53,451 nt of DNA from Planctomycetia bacterium (GTDB lineage: Bacteria > Planctomycetota > Planctomycetia > Pirellulales > Thermoguttaceae). The notes below the pieces were generated by a model that made no database searches, had not been told where the DNA came from, and was given only the letters and a program-made list of their open reading frames with translations. Shown in pieces: positions 34,313 through 42,930 of the stretch. A program made the translations under genes and the position numbers. Position 1 is the stretch's first letter, and each line of letters begins with the position of its first letter. The stretch covers positions 1 through 53,451 of the forward strand of contig JAUNBJ010000009.1 of the NCBI GenBank assembly GCA_030535245.1, in the 5' to 3' direction.

Positions 34313-36988
34313 TCAGTTCCCGTCCAAAAGTGGCAGGACGCGTTCCCCTTTTTTCTGTTGTTCTTCGCTGTGGAACGCTCCCAGACGGGGGGCGTTGGCG
34401 TCCATCCAGAGGGTGAAGCGGTGCCGATCTTCCTCGGAAACCGTCGTGTGGTTGGCGTCCCGGAGGATATGGCTCAAACGGCTCCCCCCGGCACCGCAGC
34501 GGCCCGGAATGGATCGTGAGCCGCCATGGATGGGGGTCATCAACTCGCCCCGCATTCCGCCGGCAAAGTAGAAAACGTATGGCTTGAAATCGGCGTAATC
34601 CATCGTTAGCGGTTTCGCCTGTTTTTCGGTATGGCAGGGGAGGCAGCTCTTTTCGACCACCGGACGAATCAGGCGATAAAAATTAATCGGCTCGTCGTAT
34701 CCCAGCTCCTTTTCCGGCTGACGCGGCGGTTGGCGGAACGCGAGTGGCACTTGCGAAATCGGTCGGGCGCTCTCCTCCACCGGTTCGTGGCAGCCGGTGC
34801 AGATCAACCGTTCGCCAGGATGGGTAAACGTAACGGCCCGCATGGTCTGAACCGCCTGAAAATCTTTATCCAGCACCTGAAACAGAAGCTGCTTTCCTGC
34901 CGGAATCTCGAACAGGACGCTCCCGTCGCTTTCCAGCGGCACGACCCCCAGCGGCACACGCGGCGTATTTTCCGGCGCGTATCCGATGTCCGGCGTGTTC
35001 ATCCATGGATTCGGTTTGGGAATCACCTGAAAAATCCGCAGGTATTTCAGGGGACGGTCGGGCGGAAACGGCTGGTCGGTCACCTGAACGTTCACGACGC
35101 CCACCTGGGCAACGCAGGGAGCGTTGGGGAAATCCTCCCCCTGCTCGGTCTGGCGGGCAATTACCGGCGGCACCGGACGCGGACGCAGCGGAATCGGGTC
35201 GGAAATCCGCAAACGCGGGTCGTAACCGATGGGCAAAATTTCCCGCTCGCAGATCAGCTCCTCGTTTCCAAAGCGGTCCAAAAGCACCAAATCTTCCCAA
35301 CTGTTGCACAAAAACAGGTTTTCGTCCAGCGGCCACGGCGCCCCGTAACGGTACTGACTTCGCCCCGAACATTCCGATTCGGGAAAGAGCGTGTACGGCG
35401 TGACGCGGCGAAGCTGGCTCATGTGGAAATCGTTCTTTTCCCGCAGGTCGAGGACGCAGATGCTCCCGTAGGTTTCGCCATGGTGCGGGGCCGCCAGAAG
35501 CACGTACCGGTGACTGCCCGGAATGGCACGAATCTGCATTTCCGCCATCGGCAGTGCGGAAACGGCGGTCTGTCCGAAACGGGTGTCGCCATACGTGTTG
35601 TCGGGAAACGTGTGCCACGGTCGCGGGTAGTTGCCATGCGGTGCCCGGGGATTCCGCCCGTCGGGGAAGCAGGTCCAGAACTGCGACCCCAGGCAATTTT
35701 CCCGGTCGGTGTAGTCCCAACGGGTATAGACCAGCATTCCGTTGTTGTCCACGCTCGGCTGCCACTCACTCGTTTCAAAAAAGCTGATGGGGTAAATGTC
35801 CGAACCATCGTTCTTCATCGAATGGAGCACGGAGGTCGTGACCCGCAGGTCGGCCCCCTCCGCGAAACAACGGATGAACCCGCCGCGTCGTTCGGAAATA
35901 AACGCAAGACGCCCGTCAGGAAGCTCGCACACGTCGAAATCGTTGTACGCCCCGTCGGTAAGCTGAACGATGTCGCCGCCGTCCACCGGCATTTTAAATA
36001 GGTTCCACGTCGTGTCCGGCGTCCATTTCCAGCAATGTTCTCGCGACGCCGAATGCGAAAAGTAAATCGTCTTACCGTCGTACGAAAGCTCCGGTGCCAT
36101 GAACGCTCCGGTTAGCTCCGTCCCGACAAGCCGCTTTTCACGGGACGCAGCGGAAACCTTGCGCCCCGCCGTCAGGTTTTTCACCACCGGCGTTTTCTCA
36201 CGCCAATCCGAAATGGCAAACAGGCCGCCGCCTCGGACGGTATTGAATCCGTAAACCTGCGTCGTGAAATGGCCACCTGTTCGGTCGGAGTTGAATAAAT
36301 TCGTCAGCCGACACCCCGCGTAGCTTGCCCGTGCACAGCAGAGAATCGAATCCACATCGTTTACCTGCGGCAACGCAAACATTGCCTGCCGACGCACCGC
36401 CGCAACCGCAAAAAACAACGCGTCCTTCGGCTCCGACAGGTTTCGGCACTTCTCCCAATCCCTCCGGAACGCCGCGACGTCCGCACGATTCACCCCCGGC
36501 TGCCGTTCCAGAAAATCGAGCAACACCCCCGTTCGACGCAACAGCACCTCCACCGGATGTTTTTCTTCCGGCAAGATCAGCGACGCGGGGTCGTAAACCT
36601 GCGACGCCGCCCCACGCGCAGGAACGGAACGACCGAATTCGTCCTTGCCCGCGATATTTTTTTGGAGGATCGCGAACTGCTCGCCCCAGTACGCCAGTAC
36701 ACCGTCCCGGAACCTGTCCGCATCCACGCTCTCCAACCCTGTTTTTTGAAGGATTTCACGAAATTCTTCCCGCGAAAACGCCTTGCGTGGCACCTCTTTG
36801 GGCGGATGAAATCCTTCGGGCACGTCGATTTCCACCCCACCCCGCGGGTAACGCCGTGCGTCGTCCTGCATGTCCACTGCCGTATCGTGAGGCGCTATCC
36901 GGTGAAGCGTCGGCGGAAGCTGCGCCACGACCGTCGTCGCCATCAGAAACAACCCCACCGGAAACCACTTCGTCCAGATCGTTCCCAT
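34313..36988 (-). CDS. Secreted HzsA-like diheme beta-propeller protein (second copy)
   Basis: The protein has 891 residues. The ATG at 36988 follows AGGAG; an upstream extension would run into the HNH gene. A signal peptide ends about residue 23 (TTVVAQ). Propeller-like repeats include SYDGKTIYFSHSAS, LPDGRLAFISERRGG and NNGMLVYTRWDYTDRE, the last almost identical in form to the paralogue at 14757. Haem motifs are CTGCH (about 729-733) and CLPCH (about 781-785). The C-terminal LWMDANAP resembles the end of planctomycete cytochrome modules. It is predicted to be periplasmic with c-type haems, and its reaction is unknown. It is the last gene of a unit with Pfp and the HNH protein (23-base gap). 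Confidence 0.78.
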   Translation of the reverse strand: MGTIWTKWFPVGLFLMATTVVAQLPPTLHRIAPHDTAVDMQDDARRYPRGGVEIDVPEGFHPPKEVPRKAFSREEFREILQKTGLESVDADRFRDGVLAYWGEQFAILQKNIAGKDEFGRSVPARGAASQVYDPASLILPEEKHPVEVLLRRTGVLLDFLERQPGVNRADVAAFRRDWEKCRNLSEPKDALFFAVAAVRRQAMFALPQVNDVDSILCCARASYAGCRLTNLFNSDRTGGHFTTQVYGFNTVRGGGLFAISDWREKTPVVKNLTAGRKVSAASREKRLVGTELTGAFMAPELSYDGKTIYFSHSASREHCWKWTPDTTWNLFKMPVDGGDIVQLTDGAYNDFDVCELPDGRLAFISERRGGFIRCFAEGADLRVTTSVLHSMKNDGSDIYPISFFETSEWQPSVDNNGMLVYTRWDYTDRENCLGSQFWTCFPDGRNPRAPHGNYPRPWHTFPDNTYGDTRFGQTAVSALPMAEMQIRAIPGSHRYVLLAAPHHGETYGSICVLDLREKNDFHMSQLRRVTPYTLFPESECSGRSQYRYGAPWPLDENLFLCNSWEDLVLLDRFGNEELICEREILPIGYDPRLRISDPIPLRPRPVPPVIARQTEQGEDFPNAPCVAQVGVVNVQVTDQPFPPDRPLKYLRIFQVIPKPNPWMNTPDIGYAPENTPRVPLGVVPLESDGSVLFEIPAGKQLLFQVLDKDFQAVQTMRAVTFTHPGERLICTGCHEPVEESARPISQVPLAFRQPPRQPEKELGYDEPINFYRLIRPVVEKSCLPCHTEKQAKPLTMDYADFKPYVFYFAGGMRGELMTPIHGGSRSIPGRCGAGGSRLSHILRDANHTTVSEEDRHRFTLWMDANAPRLGAFHSEEQQKKGERVLPLLDGN

Positions 36989-37011
36989 GCTTTTTCTCCT
37001 GTAAGGTTCCC

Positions 37012-37650
37012 TCAGGATCCTTCCCGCGGTATCGTAAAATATTGGACGGTTGTCCAGAACTCGCAAAATCGGCCCTGCGGACTTTTTTCCAGCCGAAGCT
37101 GAATGTACGCCGTGAAATCGTCGGGCGAAAGGAGCGAACGGAGGTTTTCCAGCTCCTGATACACCATCTCGCGTCGCCGTCGGAGCTTCGGGCCGTTCAA
37201 CCCCAACACGGCAATCGTCTGCCACGCCGCGTCGTCCGTTTCGTCGGTGGGAAGAATCTGGCCGTCGGCGGTGTAGATAAACCGGGCCTCGCAGTTGGAA
37301 TCCGTCGGCTTGATCAGCTCCCGGAAATACAAATCCCGCTTCTTCACCCCACACGACACGTCGTCCTTTTTTCCGCACCCGTTGCAGCTGGCAAACAGGT
37401 TGTAGTAATTCAACGAATCCCTGGGATAGAGACTTTTCGGACGAAAATGCTCGATATGGGAAATCCCCTTGACGATCTCCTCCTCGCAGTAACAGCACAA
37501 ATATCCCTGCTCCGCCCGGAGGTGATTTGCCAAAAGCATTTTAATGGGTGCATATTCGGTCCGGCAGAACAGGTTCCAGTCCATCTTCGGGTTGCTCTGG
37601 ACACACTGAACAAACTTTTCCGGCGGGCCGTTTTTGATAATACACTTCAT
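37012..37650 (-). CDS. PtuB-like HNH endonuclease (TIGR02646-type), orphan
   Basis: The protein has 212 residues. The N-terminal part has EQGYLCCYCEEEI, then ISHIEHFRPKSLYP and LNYYNLFASCNGCGKKDD. These give the CxxC zinc pair, the catalytic His region and the second zinc pair of the HNH family that includes PtuB of Septu and retron-associated nucleases. The usual PtuA-type AAA ATPase partner is not next to it. The neighbours are pfp (48 bases upstream in transcription) and the HzsA-like gene (23 bases downstream). It may be a solitary nuclease or a remnant of a defence pair. The family call rests on motif recognition only. Confidence 0.75.
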   Translation of the reverse strand: MKCIIKNGPPEKFVQCVQSNPKMDWNLFCRTEYAPIKMLLANHLRAEQGYLCCYCEEEIVKGISHIEHFRPKSLYPRDSLNYYNLFASCNGCGKKDDVSCGVKKRDLYFRELIKPTDSNCEARFIYTADGQILPTDETDDAAWQTIAVLGLNGPKLRRRREMVYQELENLRSLLSPDDFTAYIQLRLEKSPQGRFCEFWTTVQYFTIPREGS

Positions 37651-37698
37651 AAAATCTCAGGGCCGTTTTCCGAATCTCTTTTCGGAAGCGTTCCCCCT

Positions 37699-38889
37699 TC
37701 AATCCAGTCGAACATACTCCGGCAGTTCGCCGACAAGAGGACGCAGGTACTCTAAACAGGCGTCCGTGACAAAATAACGATCCGGACAAATAAACGCGTC
37801 GGGCATCGGTTTCTCCCCCAAAGCCACTTCCTTCAAGGGGGCAGTTCCCAACGACCACGCATACGGCACGTTGGAATCCCGCTGGATCGTGACCATGACG
37901 CCACTGTTCCCCTCGACGGCCAACTCCACGGCCCGTTTGCCGCAGGCCCACGCTTCCTGAATGTCGTTGGGCATCGCCCGGTCGGCAGCACACATCTGGA
38001 GCGACTCCGTTACCTGAAATTCCCCACGCCAGCCAAACGTTTTGGTCAGAAGCTGGTGCAGCACCATGGCCGCACTGGTTCCGCCCATGGCGCCAAACTC
38101 CTTGTTGCCAAAACGGTCGTTCACCGCCGTGGCACTGATGGGGGAACCGTCGGCAAAACAAACCCCCTCACCACAAACCACACTCACCCAACCATGCTGG
38201 TCGTAAGCCGCTTTCGCCTCGTTCAGGAACCGCTCCGTCTCGAACGGACGCTCCGGAACCAGAATGATATGCGGTGCGTCCTCCTCGTTCCGCTTGGCAC
38301 ACGCCGCCGCCGCAGGAAGCCAGCCGGCACTGCGTCCAACGGTCTGGAACACGACAAACTGATCCACTTTTTTCATATCCCGCGCCAAAATGCCCGCCTG
38401 AAGCACCGACATCGCCACGTACCGCGCCGCCGACCCAAATCCGGGCGTGTGGTCGGTCGCAAACAGGTCGTTGTCCACCGTCTTGGGAATGCCGACCCCC
38501 ACCAGATCGTACCCCTCTTTCCGACAGTACGCCTCGATCCGATGAATCGTGTCCATCGTGTCGTTCCCCCCGATAAGGAAATAATATCGGATGTTGTACT
38601 TCTTCAACAGCTCCAGCACGGGGGCGAAATCCTGCTCCTGCATTTTGTGCCGGCAGCTTCCCAGAGCACTGGACGGAGTGGTTTTCAACGCTTCCACCAC
38701 CTCCGGACGCTGAGCGCCCAGGTCGATAAGCATTTCCTGCATGAACCCCTCAATGCCGTAGCGCATGCCGTAAATGTTCTGAATTTTATCCGGATACTTT
38801 GCACACGTCTGAATGACGCCGCACAAACTGGAATTAATTACGGAAGTTGGCCCACCACTTTGGCCGATAATCGCGTTCCCCGTCAGCAT
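37699..38889 (-). CDS. pfp: Pyrophosphate-dependent 6-phosphofructokinase
   Basis: The protein has 396 residues. The ATG at 38889 follows GAGGTG; an earlier in-frame start lacks a site. Family motifs are IGQSGGPTSVINSS, YFLIGGNDTMDT, VGIPKTVDND, TPGFGSAARY and QTVGRSAGWLPAA. The Asp in GGND and the Lys of PKTVDND are the residues that separate PPi-using enzymes from ATP-using ones, where Gly is typical. The enzyme phosphorylates fructose-6-phosphate reversibly and saves ATP in glycolysis. A promoter (38991-39019) and a leader hairpin (38927-38963) lie upstream. Confidence 0.9.
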   Translation of the reverse strand: MLTGNAIIGQSGGPTSVINSSLCGVIQTCAKYPDKIQNIYGMRYGIEGFMQEMLIDLGAQRPEVVEALKTTPSSALGSCRHKMQEQDFAPVLELLKKYNIRYYFLIGGNDTMDTIHRIEAYCRKEGYDLVGVGIPKTVDNDLFATDHTPGFGSAARYVAMSVLQAGILARDMKKVDQFVVFQTVGRSAGWLPAAAACAKRNEEDAPHIILVPERPFETERFLNEAKAAYDQHGWVSVVCGEGVCFADGSPISATAVNDRFGNKEFGAMGGTSAAMVLHQLLTKTFGWRGEFQVTESLQMCAADRAMPNDIQEAWACGKRAVELAVEGNSGVMVTIQRDSNVPYAWSLGTAPLKEVALGEKPMPDAFICPDRYFVTDACLEYLRPLVGELPEYVRLD

Positions 38890-38926
38890 AATAACACCTC
38901 GTCTGGAGTCAAAAAATAGCGTCCTC

Positions 38927-38963
38927 AAAAAGGTTTCCCGGAAAAAACTTCTTCGCGGAAACC
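38927..38963 (-). promoter_or_regulatory. Possible attenuator hairpin in the pfp leader
   Basis: On the minus strand GGTTTCC and GGAAACC (38963-38957 and 38938-38932) form a seven-pair stem followed directly by five T residues. It lies between the promoter and the pfp start codon, 38 bases before the latter, so it could end transcription early. The loop is 18 bases. Only structure by eye supports this. Confidence 0.4.
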
Positions 38964-38990
38964 GGGACGACCGGTTGTATCTTTTTGTTC

Positions 38991-39019
38991 AGCATAACCC
39001 ATTCCCCGCCAAATTACAA
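38991..39019 (-). promoter_or_regulatory. Sigma70-like promoter of the pfp unit
   Basis: On the minus strand TTGTAA (39019-39014) and TATGCT (38996-38991) are 17 bases apart, giving a leader of about 95 bases before pfp. Confidence 0.45.
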
Positions 39020-39094
39020 GGGGGCCGAAAAAAGGGGGCGACCCATTTTCCTTGCGAATTTGGATAAGATGGGGCGATTCCCCCTCTTTTAGCG

Positions 39095-39395
39095 CAGGGC
39101 CCTCGCATGAACAAATAGGCAAGCTAAGTGAACGTACTCGACCTGTTTTTCATTGGCATTCAAAAACTTCTCAATATATTTTTTGATGCAAGTTTTCTGC
39201 TGAGGAATGCTCGAAGGGGGACGTGATCGATGTGCATTCACAACCATGACCGTGGTTGAAAGTGGTGTGGGAGTCTTTCAGCTTGTCGTCAGGAAACGCC
39301 TCTTGTGCGGCACGACAAGCATTTTTCTGGTTTCCCTTCAACGTAAACTTCTCCGCAAAAACTGTCATGGAAATTGGATCGCACCCTGCTTTCAA
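39095..39395 (-). pseudogene. ISAs1-family transposase remnant, left arm
   Basis: Read on the minus strand, the peptide contains TLKGNQKNACRAAQEAF and then DSHTTFNHGHG. LKGNQ and GHG are hallmarks of ISAs1 (H-repeat) transposases, normally found as ...YVLALKGNQ... and ...EKGHGRIETR.... Everything upstream of the LKGNQ block is missing and replaced by unrelated sequence. The 3' 209 bases match the right arm at 51757-51965. Bases 39396-39518, before the ABC gene, hold a TATAAT (39453-39458) and a TACAAT (39465-39470), possible -10 elements for the cluster. Confidence 0.7.
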
Positions 39396-39518
39396 CTTTC
39401 AACAAACGGGAATGATTTTCTCCCCCCCATAGGCAAGAAGTGTCTTTGGGGGTATAATTGGGGGTACAATATAGAGTATTAATATATATTTGGATTCTCA
39501 TTGCAAGTTGTGGGTTTT

Positions 39519-40769
39519 ATGTCGGATATAGCTGTTGAAGTCGATCATGTCTGGAAACGTTTTCACCGGGGAGAATATTTCGACTGCCTGCGGGATGCGG
39601 TGCCCGCTTTTTTTAAGTCCCTCTGCGGGCTTGGCCCGAAAGATTCGGAGTTGGGACGCGGCGACTTCTGGGCGCTGAAGGATATTCATTTTCAGGTCAA
39701 ACGGGGAGAATCGTTCGGTATCATAGGACACAATGGGGCCGGCAAGAGCACCATGCTCAAAATCCTCTCCAAAATCATCAAACCGAATCGCGGTTCCGTC
39801 ACCATGAATGGGACGTTTGGTGCCCTGATCGAGGTGGGGGCCGGGTTCCATGGCGACCTGACAGGCCGAGAAAATATCTACCTGAACGCCACCATCCTGG
39901 GGATGAAAAAGGCGGAGATCGACAAAAAATTCGATTCCATCGTCGATTTTTCGGGCATCGAGGATTTTCTGGATACCCCTGTCAAACGCTATTCGTCTGG
40001 CATGCACGCTCGCCTTGGTTTTGCCGTCGCCATCCACCTTGATCCGGAAATCCTGATTGTGGATGAAGTCCTCTCCGTCGGTGATACGCAGTTTCAGAAA
40101 AAATGCCTGGAACGGATGGAACAAATCGTTCGCGAAGGGCGTACGGTGCTGTTTGTGTCCCACAACATGAATGCCGTGCAGAAACTGTGCCAGCGAAGTA
40201 TCCTCCTTCAAAAGGGCGAAATCTTTGGGGAGGGAACAACCAAAGATGTTCTTCAGAAATATTTCGGCACCATCTATACCGATGTTGAAAAAAAAACAAT
40301 TGCTTTGCGTACCGACCGTTCAGGAAATGGGGATGCTCGGGTGGTAGACGTCCAAGTGGGGAATTCTCCCAATCCAACATTGTCGGAATGTTCCTGTGAT
40401 TTTGGGCAAGAGGTCTATGTTCGAGTGCATTATAGATCCGTCAAAAAAATTGACGACCCGGTAGTTTCTGTTGAATTTCTAAATTATCAGGGAGAAGTGC
40501 TTTTTCAGGCGACGACGTATATCCATGGTGAAAGTATGGCACCGTTTGACGGCAAAGGGGAAATAGAATTTCATATTCCGCAGATGTACTTGACTCCGGG
40601 AAAGGTCGATATTAGTGTTTCCCTTGGGAACGGTACGGGACAGATTTTTGACAGCATTCGCAATGTCGCGATCTTGCACATTAACACGAACAACAATCTG
40701 GGATTTCGTTTGGACAGTGGACGCTGGTACTACCGTACTCTTTTCCCCTACGATTGGAGGAAAATATGA
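39519..40769 (+). CDS. Wzt-like ABC transporter ATPase for polysaccharide export
   Basis: The protein has 416 residues from the ATG at 39519; a TTG at 39501 is in frame but has no site. The ATPase domain has Walker A GHNGAGKST (about 70-78), signature YSSGMHARLGF and Walker B ILIVDEVLSVGD, followed by FVSHNM. From about 265 a C-terminal beta-sandwich domain, like the glycan-binding domain of Wzt, includes VYVRVHYRSVKKIDDPVVSVEF and YLTPGKVDISVSLGN. Such proteins power export of O-antigen or similar glycans with a Wzm permease. No permease gene is visible in the cluster. The stop overlaps the DegT start (ATGA). Confidence 0.9.
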   Translation: MSDIAVEVDHVWKRFHRGEYFDCLRDAVPAFFKSLCGLGPKDSELGRGDFWALKDIHFQVKRGESFGIIGHNGAGKSTMLKILSKIIKPNRGSVTMNGTFGALIEVGAGFHGDLTGRENIYLNATILGMKKAEIDKKFDSIVDFSGIEDFLDTPVKRYSSGMHARLGFAVAIHLDPEILIVDEVLSVGDTQFQKKCLERMEQIVREGRTVLFVSHNMNAVQKLCQRSILLQKGEIFGEGTTKDVLQKYFGTIYTDVEKKTIALRTDRSGNGDARVVDVQVGNSPNPTLSECSCDFGQEVYVRVHYRSVKKIDDPVVSVEFLNYQGEVLFQATTYIHGESMAPFDGKGEIEFHIPQMYLTPGKVDISVSLGNGTGQIFDSIRNVAILHINTNNNLGFRLDSGRWYYRTLFPYDWRKI

Positions 40770-41863
40770 TTCGGGAACCTGTCTATGTGACCAGGAGTTT
40801 TGCTCCTCCAGAGGAAGATTTTCAGAAGTATGTCCATCATATTTTTGAATCGTCGCAGTTCACGAATAACGGGCCGCTTTTACAGGAATTGAACGAAGAA
40901 TTGCGTGCTTTTTTGGGGGTTCGGTACCTGCAATTCGTCACGAACGGGACGTTGGCCATTCAATTGGCATTGCGCGAATTGGGGATTACGGAAGGGGAGG
41001 TGATTACCACACCCTTTACGTATGTGGCCACGACCTCGGCGATTCTCTGGGAACACTGCGAACCGGTATATGTGGATATTGATCCGCAAACGCTGTGCAT
41101 GGATCCGAACCTGATAGAAGCGGCGATTACCCCCCAAACGAAGGCAATCCTGCCGGTTCACGTGTTTGGTATTCCGTGCGACGTGGACGCGATTGCGGAT
41201 ATTGGCCGTCGTTATGGCATTCCCGTAATATACGACGCGGCTCATGCGTTTGGCTGCGTTTACCGGGGAAAATCCCTGCTGGATTATGGGGACGTCTCCA
41301 CGTGCAGTTTCCACGCCACCAAGCTATTTCATACGATCGAGGGGGGCTGTATCATTTGTCAGGATGAGGCGGTTTCCTCCAAAATTCATCTTGCAAAACA
41401 GTTCGGGCATAGTTACGACGATCACTTTCAGTTGGGCATCAACGCGAAAGCGTCGGAATTTCAGGCGGCGATGGGGCTTTGCAATTTGCCGTATGTCCCC
41501 AGGATTATCGCAGATCGCAAACGGAGCGTGGAACTTTACGATGCGGAACTGAGCGGGCGTTTGAAACGTCCAGAGATTCCCGCAGGCACGGAGTACAACT
41601 ACGCGTATTATCCGGTGATTTTCCCGTCGGAGGAAGCGTTGCTTCGCGCAAACGACGCGTTGGAAGCGGAGAATATTCATTTTCGCCGTTATTTTTACCC
41701 GTCCTTAAATACGTTGCCGTATTTGTCACGAAAACCGCATTGTCCGATTTCGGAAGACCTTTCCCGGAGAATCGCGTGTTTGCCGTTGTATTATGGAATG
41801 CGATCAGAAGATATTCGCAGGATCGCCGCACTTATATGTGCCGAGGTAGAGAGAAATATATGA
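40766..41863 (+). CDS. DegT/DnrJ/EryC1 sugar aminotransferase
   Basis: The protein has 365 residues. The ATG at 40766 follows GGAGG (40756-40760) and overlaps the ABC stop by four bases. Motifs are QFVTNGTLAIQLAL, TTPFTYVATTSAI, PVHVFGIPCDVDAI and VIYDAAHAFG, then the PLP lysine in CSFHATKLFHTIEGG. The SFHATK-FHTIEGG form is typical of FdtB/VioA/QdtB-type enzymes that aminate dTDP-keto sugars. It should make an amino sugar for the cluster's glycan. The dTDP-sugar precursor genes are not in the window. Confidence 0.9.
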   Translation: MIREPVYVTRSFAPPEEDFQKYVHHIFESSQFTNNGPLLQELNEELRAFLGVRYLQFVTNGTLAIQLALRELGITEGEVITTPFTYVATTSAILWEHCEPVYVDIDPQTLCMDPNLIEAAITPQTKAILPVHVFGIPCDVDAIADIGRRYGIPVIYDAAHAFGCVYRGKSLLDYGDVSTCSFHATKLFHTIEGGCIICQDEAVSSKIHLAKQFGHSYDDHFQLGINAKASEFQAAMGLCNLPYVPRIIADRKRSVELYDAELSGRLKRPEIPAGTEYNYAYYPVIFPSEEALLRANDALEAENIHFRRYFYPSLNTLPYLSRKPHCPISEDLSRRIACLPLYYGMRSEDIRRIAALICAEVERNI

Positions 41864-42507
41864 AAAGGAACCTTTACAATCGTGTTATCCAAAAAATACG
41901 TAAAGAGTATTATATCCGCAAGTTTCGCCGACAGTTTGCGGGGCAGGCATTGCCAATAAAATTGAACGTTGGTTGTGGAACGGATTATAAGCCGGGTTGG
42001 ATTAATCTGGACAACAATTCCGATCACAACATTAAACAACTTGATTTGAATTGGGACATGCGATATTACATGCCTTTTCCATCGGAGAGTGTGGACTTCA
42101 TTTTCAACGAGCATTTTCTTGAACACCTGACCGTAGAACAGGGAAAAAGTGCGATTCAGGAATTTCTCAGGATTCTCAAACCGGGCGGTGTTTTGCGGAT
42201 TGCCATGCCGGATTTGGAAAATACCGTAAAGGCATACTACGATGAAGACTGGCGAAACTCTCCGACATTGAAAAAATTTGGCCTTACGTTCATTCAGACG
42301 CGGGCAGAACGAATAAATATCGGTTTCCGCTGGTGGGGACACCAATGGCTGTACGATTGGGAGGAGTTGGAACGTCGGATTCGTGAGGTTTCCGAGACGG
42401 TTCAGATAACCCGTTGTGCGTTACGGCAGTCGGAGTATCCTGAGCTTCGGGATTTGGAAACGCGGGAGGAATCGGTATTGATTGCGGAGGTAAGGAAACC
42501 ATTATGA
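41860..42507 (+). CDS. SAM-dependent methyltransferase
   Basis: The protein has 215 residues. The ATG at 41860 overlaps the DegT stop (ATGA). A basic N-terminus is followed by the SAM-binding motif IKLNVGCGTDYKPGWINLD, then FIFNEHFLEHLTVEQG and ILKPGGVLRIAMPDLENTV, the class I fold of the type 11 group. WWGHQWLYDWEELERRI is usual in cluster-associated sugar or glycan methyltransferases. It probably methylates a glycan or sugar nucleotide. The stop overlaps the start of a gene stub at 42504. Confidence 0.85.
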   Translation: MKRNLYNRVIQKIRKEYYIRKFRRQFAGQALPIKLNVGCGTDYKPGWINLDNNSDHNIKQLDLNWDMRYYMPFPSESVDFIFNEHFLEHLTVEQGKSAIQEFLRILKPGGVLRIAMPDLENTVKAYYDEDWRNSPTLKKFGLTFIQTRAERINIGFRWWGHQWLYDWEELERRIREVSETVQITRCALRQSEYPELRDLETREESVLIAEVRKPL

Positions 42508-42535
42508 AAATTGGTATCATGTAGCCATTTTTTCC
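42504..42535 (+). pseudogene. Stub of a wbqC-like gene
   Basis: An ATG at 42504 overlaps the methyltransferase stop, exactly as the other genes of this operon overlap. It reads MKIGIM, then TAG, then PFFP. WbqC-family proteins begin MKI(A/G)IMQPYFFP, so the TAG at 42522-42524 looks like a CAG (Gln) turned into a stop, with the match ending after PFFP. The rest of the gene is absent. Confidence 0.5.
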
Positions 42536-42567
42536 TTGTAGAATCGATATTTGTTGAGGATGTCTAA

Positions 42568-42930
42568 ATGAGGATATTTGTTACAGGTCAATGTTCGCTC
42601 CACTGGGGACGTCTGGAGTACGGCAATATCGGGAATTATTACGTTACTGAAACATTATTCCGAGAACTGCACCGGGTATTTCCAGGGGCAGAAATTGTTA
42701 CAACTTTTCAGATGACAGAAGAATTCAAGACGCGTGAAAATGTCAAAATCGTTCCAATGGAATTGTTTTATGGCTGGAAAGACGACGATCTCGACATTGC
42801 GTTAAAAGAATATGGTATCGCGCAAACCTTTAATGCAACGCAGCTGGTCTGTTCGACTCCGTATATTGAAGAAACATTAAAAAGCGACCTTATTGTAGAT
42901 TTTAGTGGTGACTCGGTAACTCAACGATGA
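42568..42930 (+). pseudogene. Truncated polysaccharide pyruvyl transferase (N-terminal fragment)
   Basis: This encodes 120 residues; intact members have about 350 or more. The sequence MRIFVTGQCSLHWGRLEYGNIGNYY, then LFRELHRVFPGAEIVTTFQM, YGWKDDDLDIALKE and YIEETLKSDLIVDFSGDS, matches the N-terminal domain of the family up to the DFSGD motif. It then ends in four unrelated codons. The gene is cut where the downstream PLP-enzyme gene begins; the two share the ATGA at 42927-42930. The fragment cannot be an active pyruvyl transferase. Confidence 0.65.

Noticed and set aside
37012..38889. A complete Septu-type defence system
   Set aside because: Only the PtuB-like nuclease is present. Its neighbours encode a phosphofructokinase and a diheme protein, so a full PtuAB system cannot be claimed.
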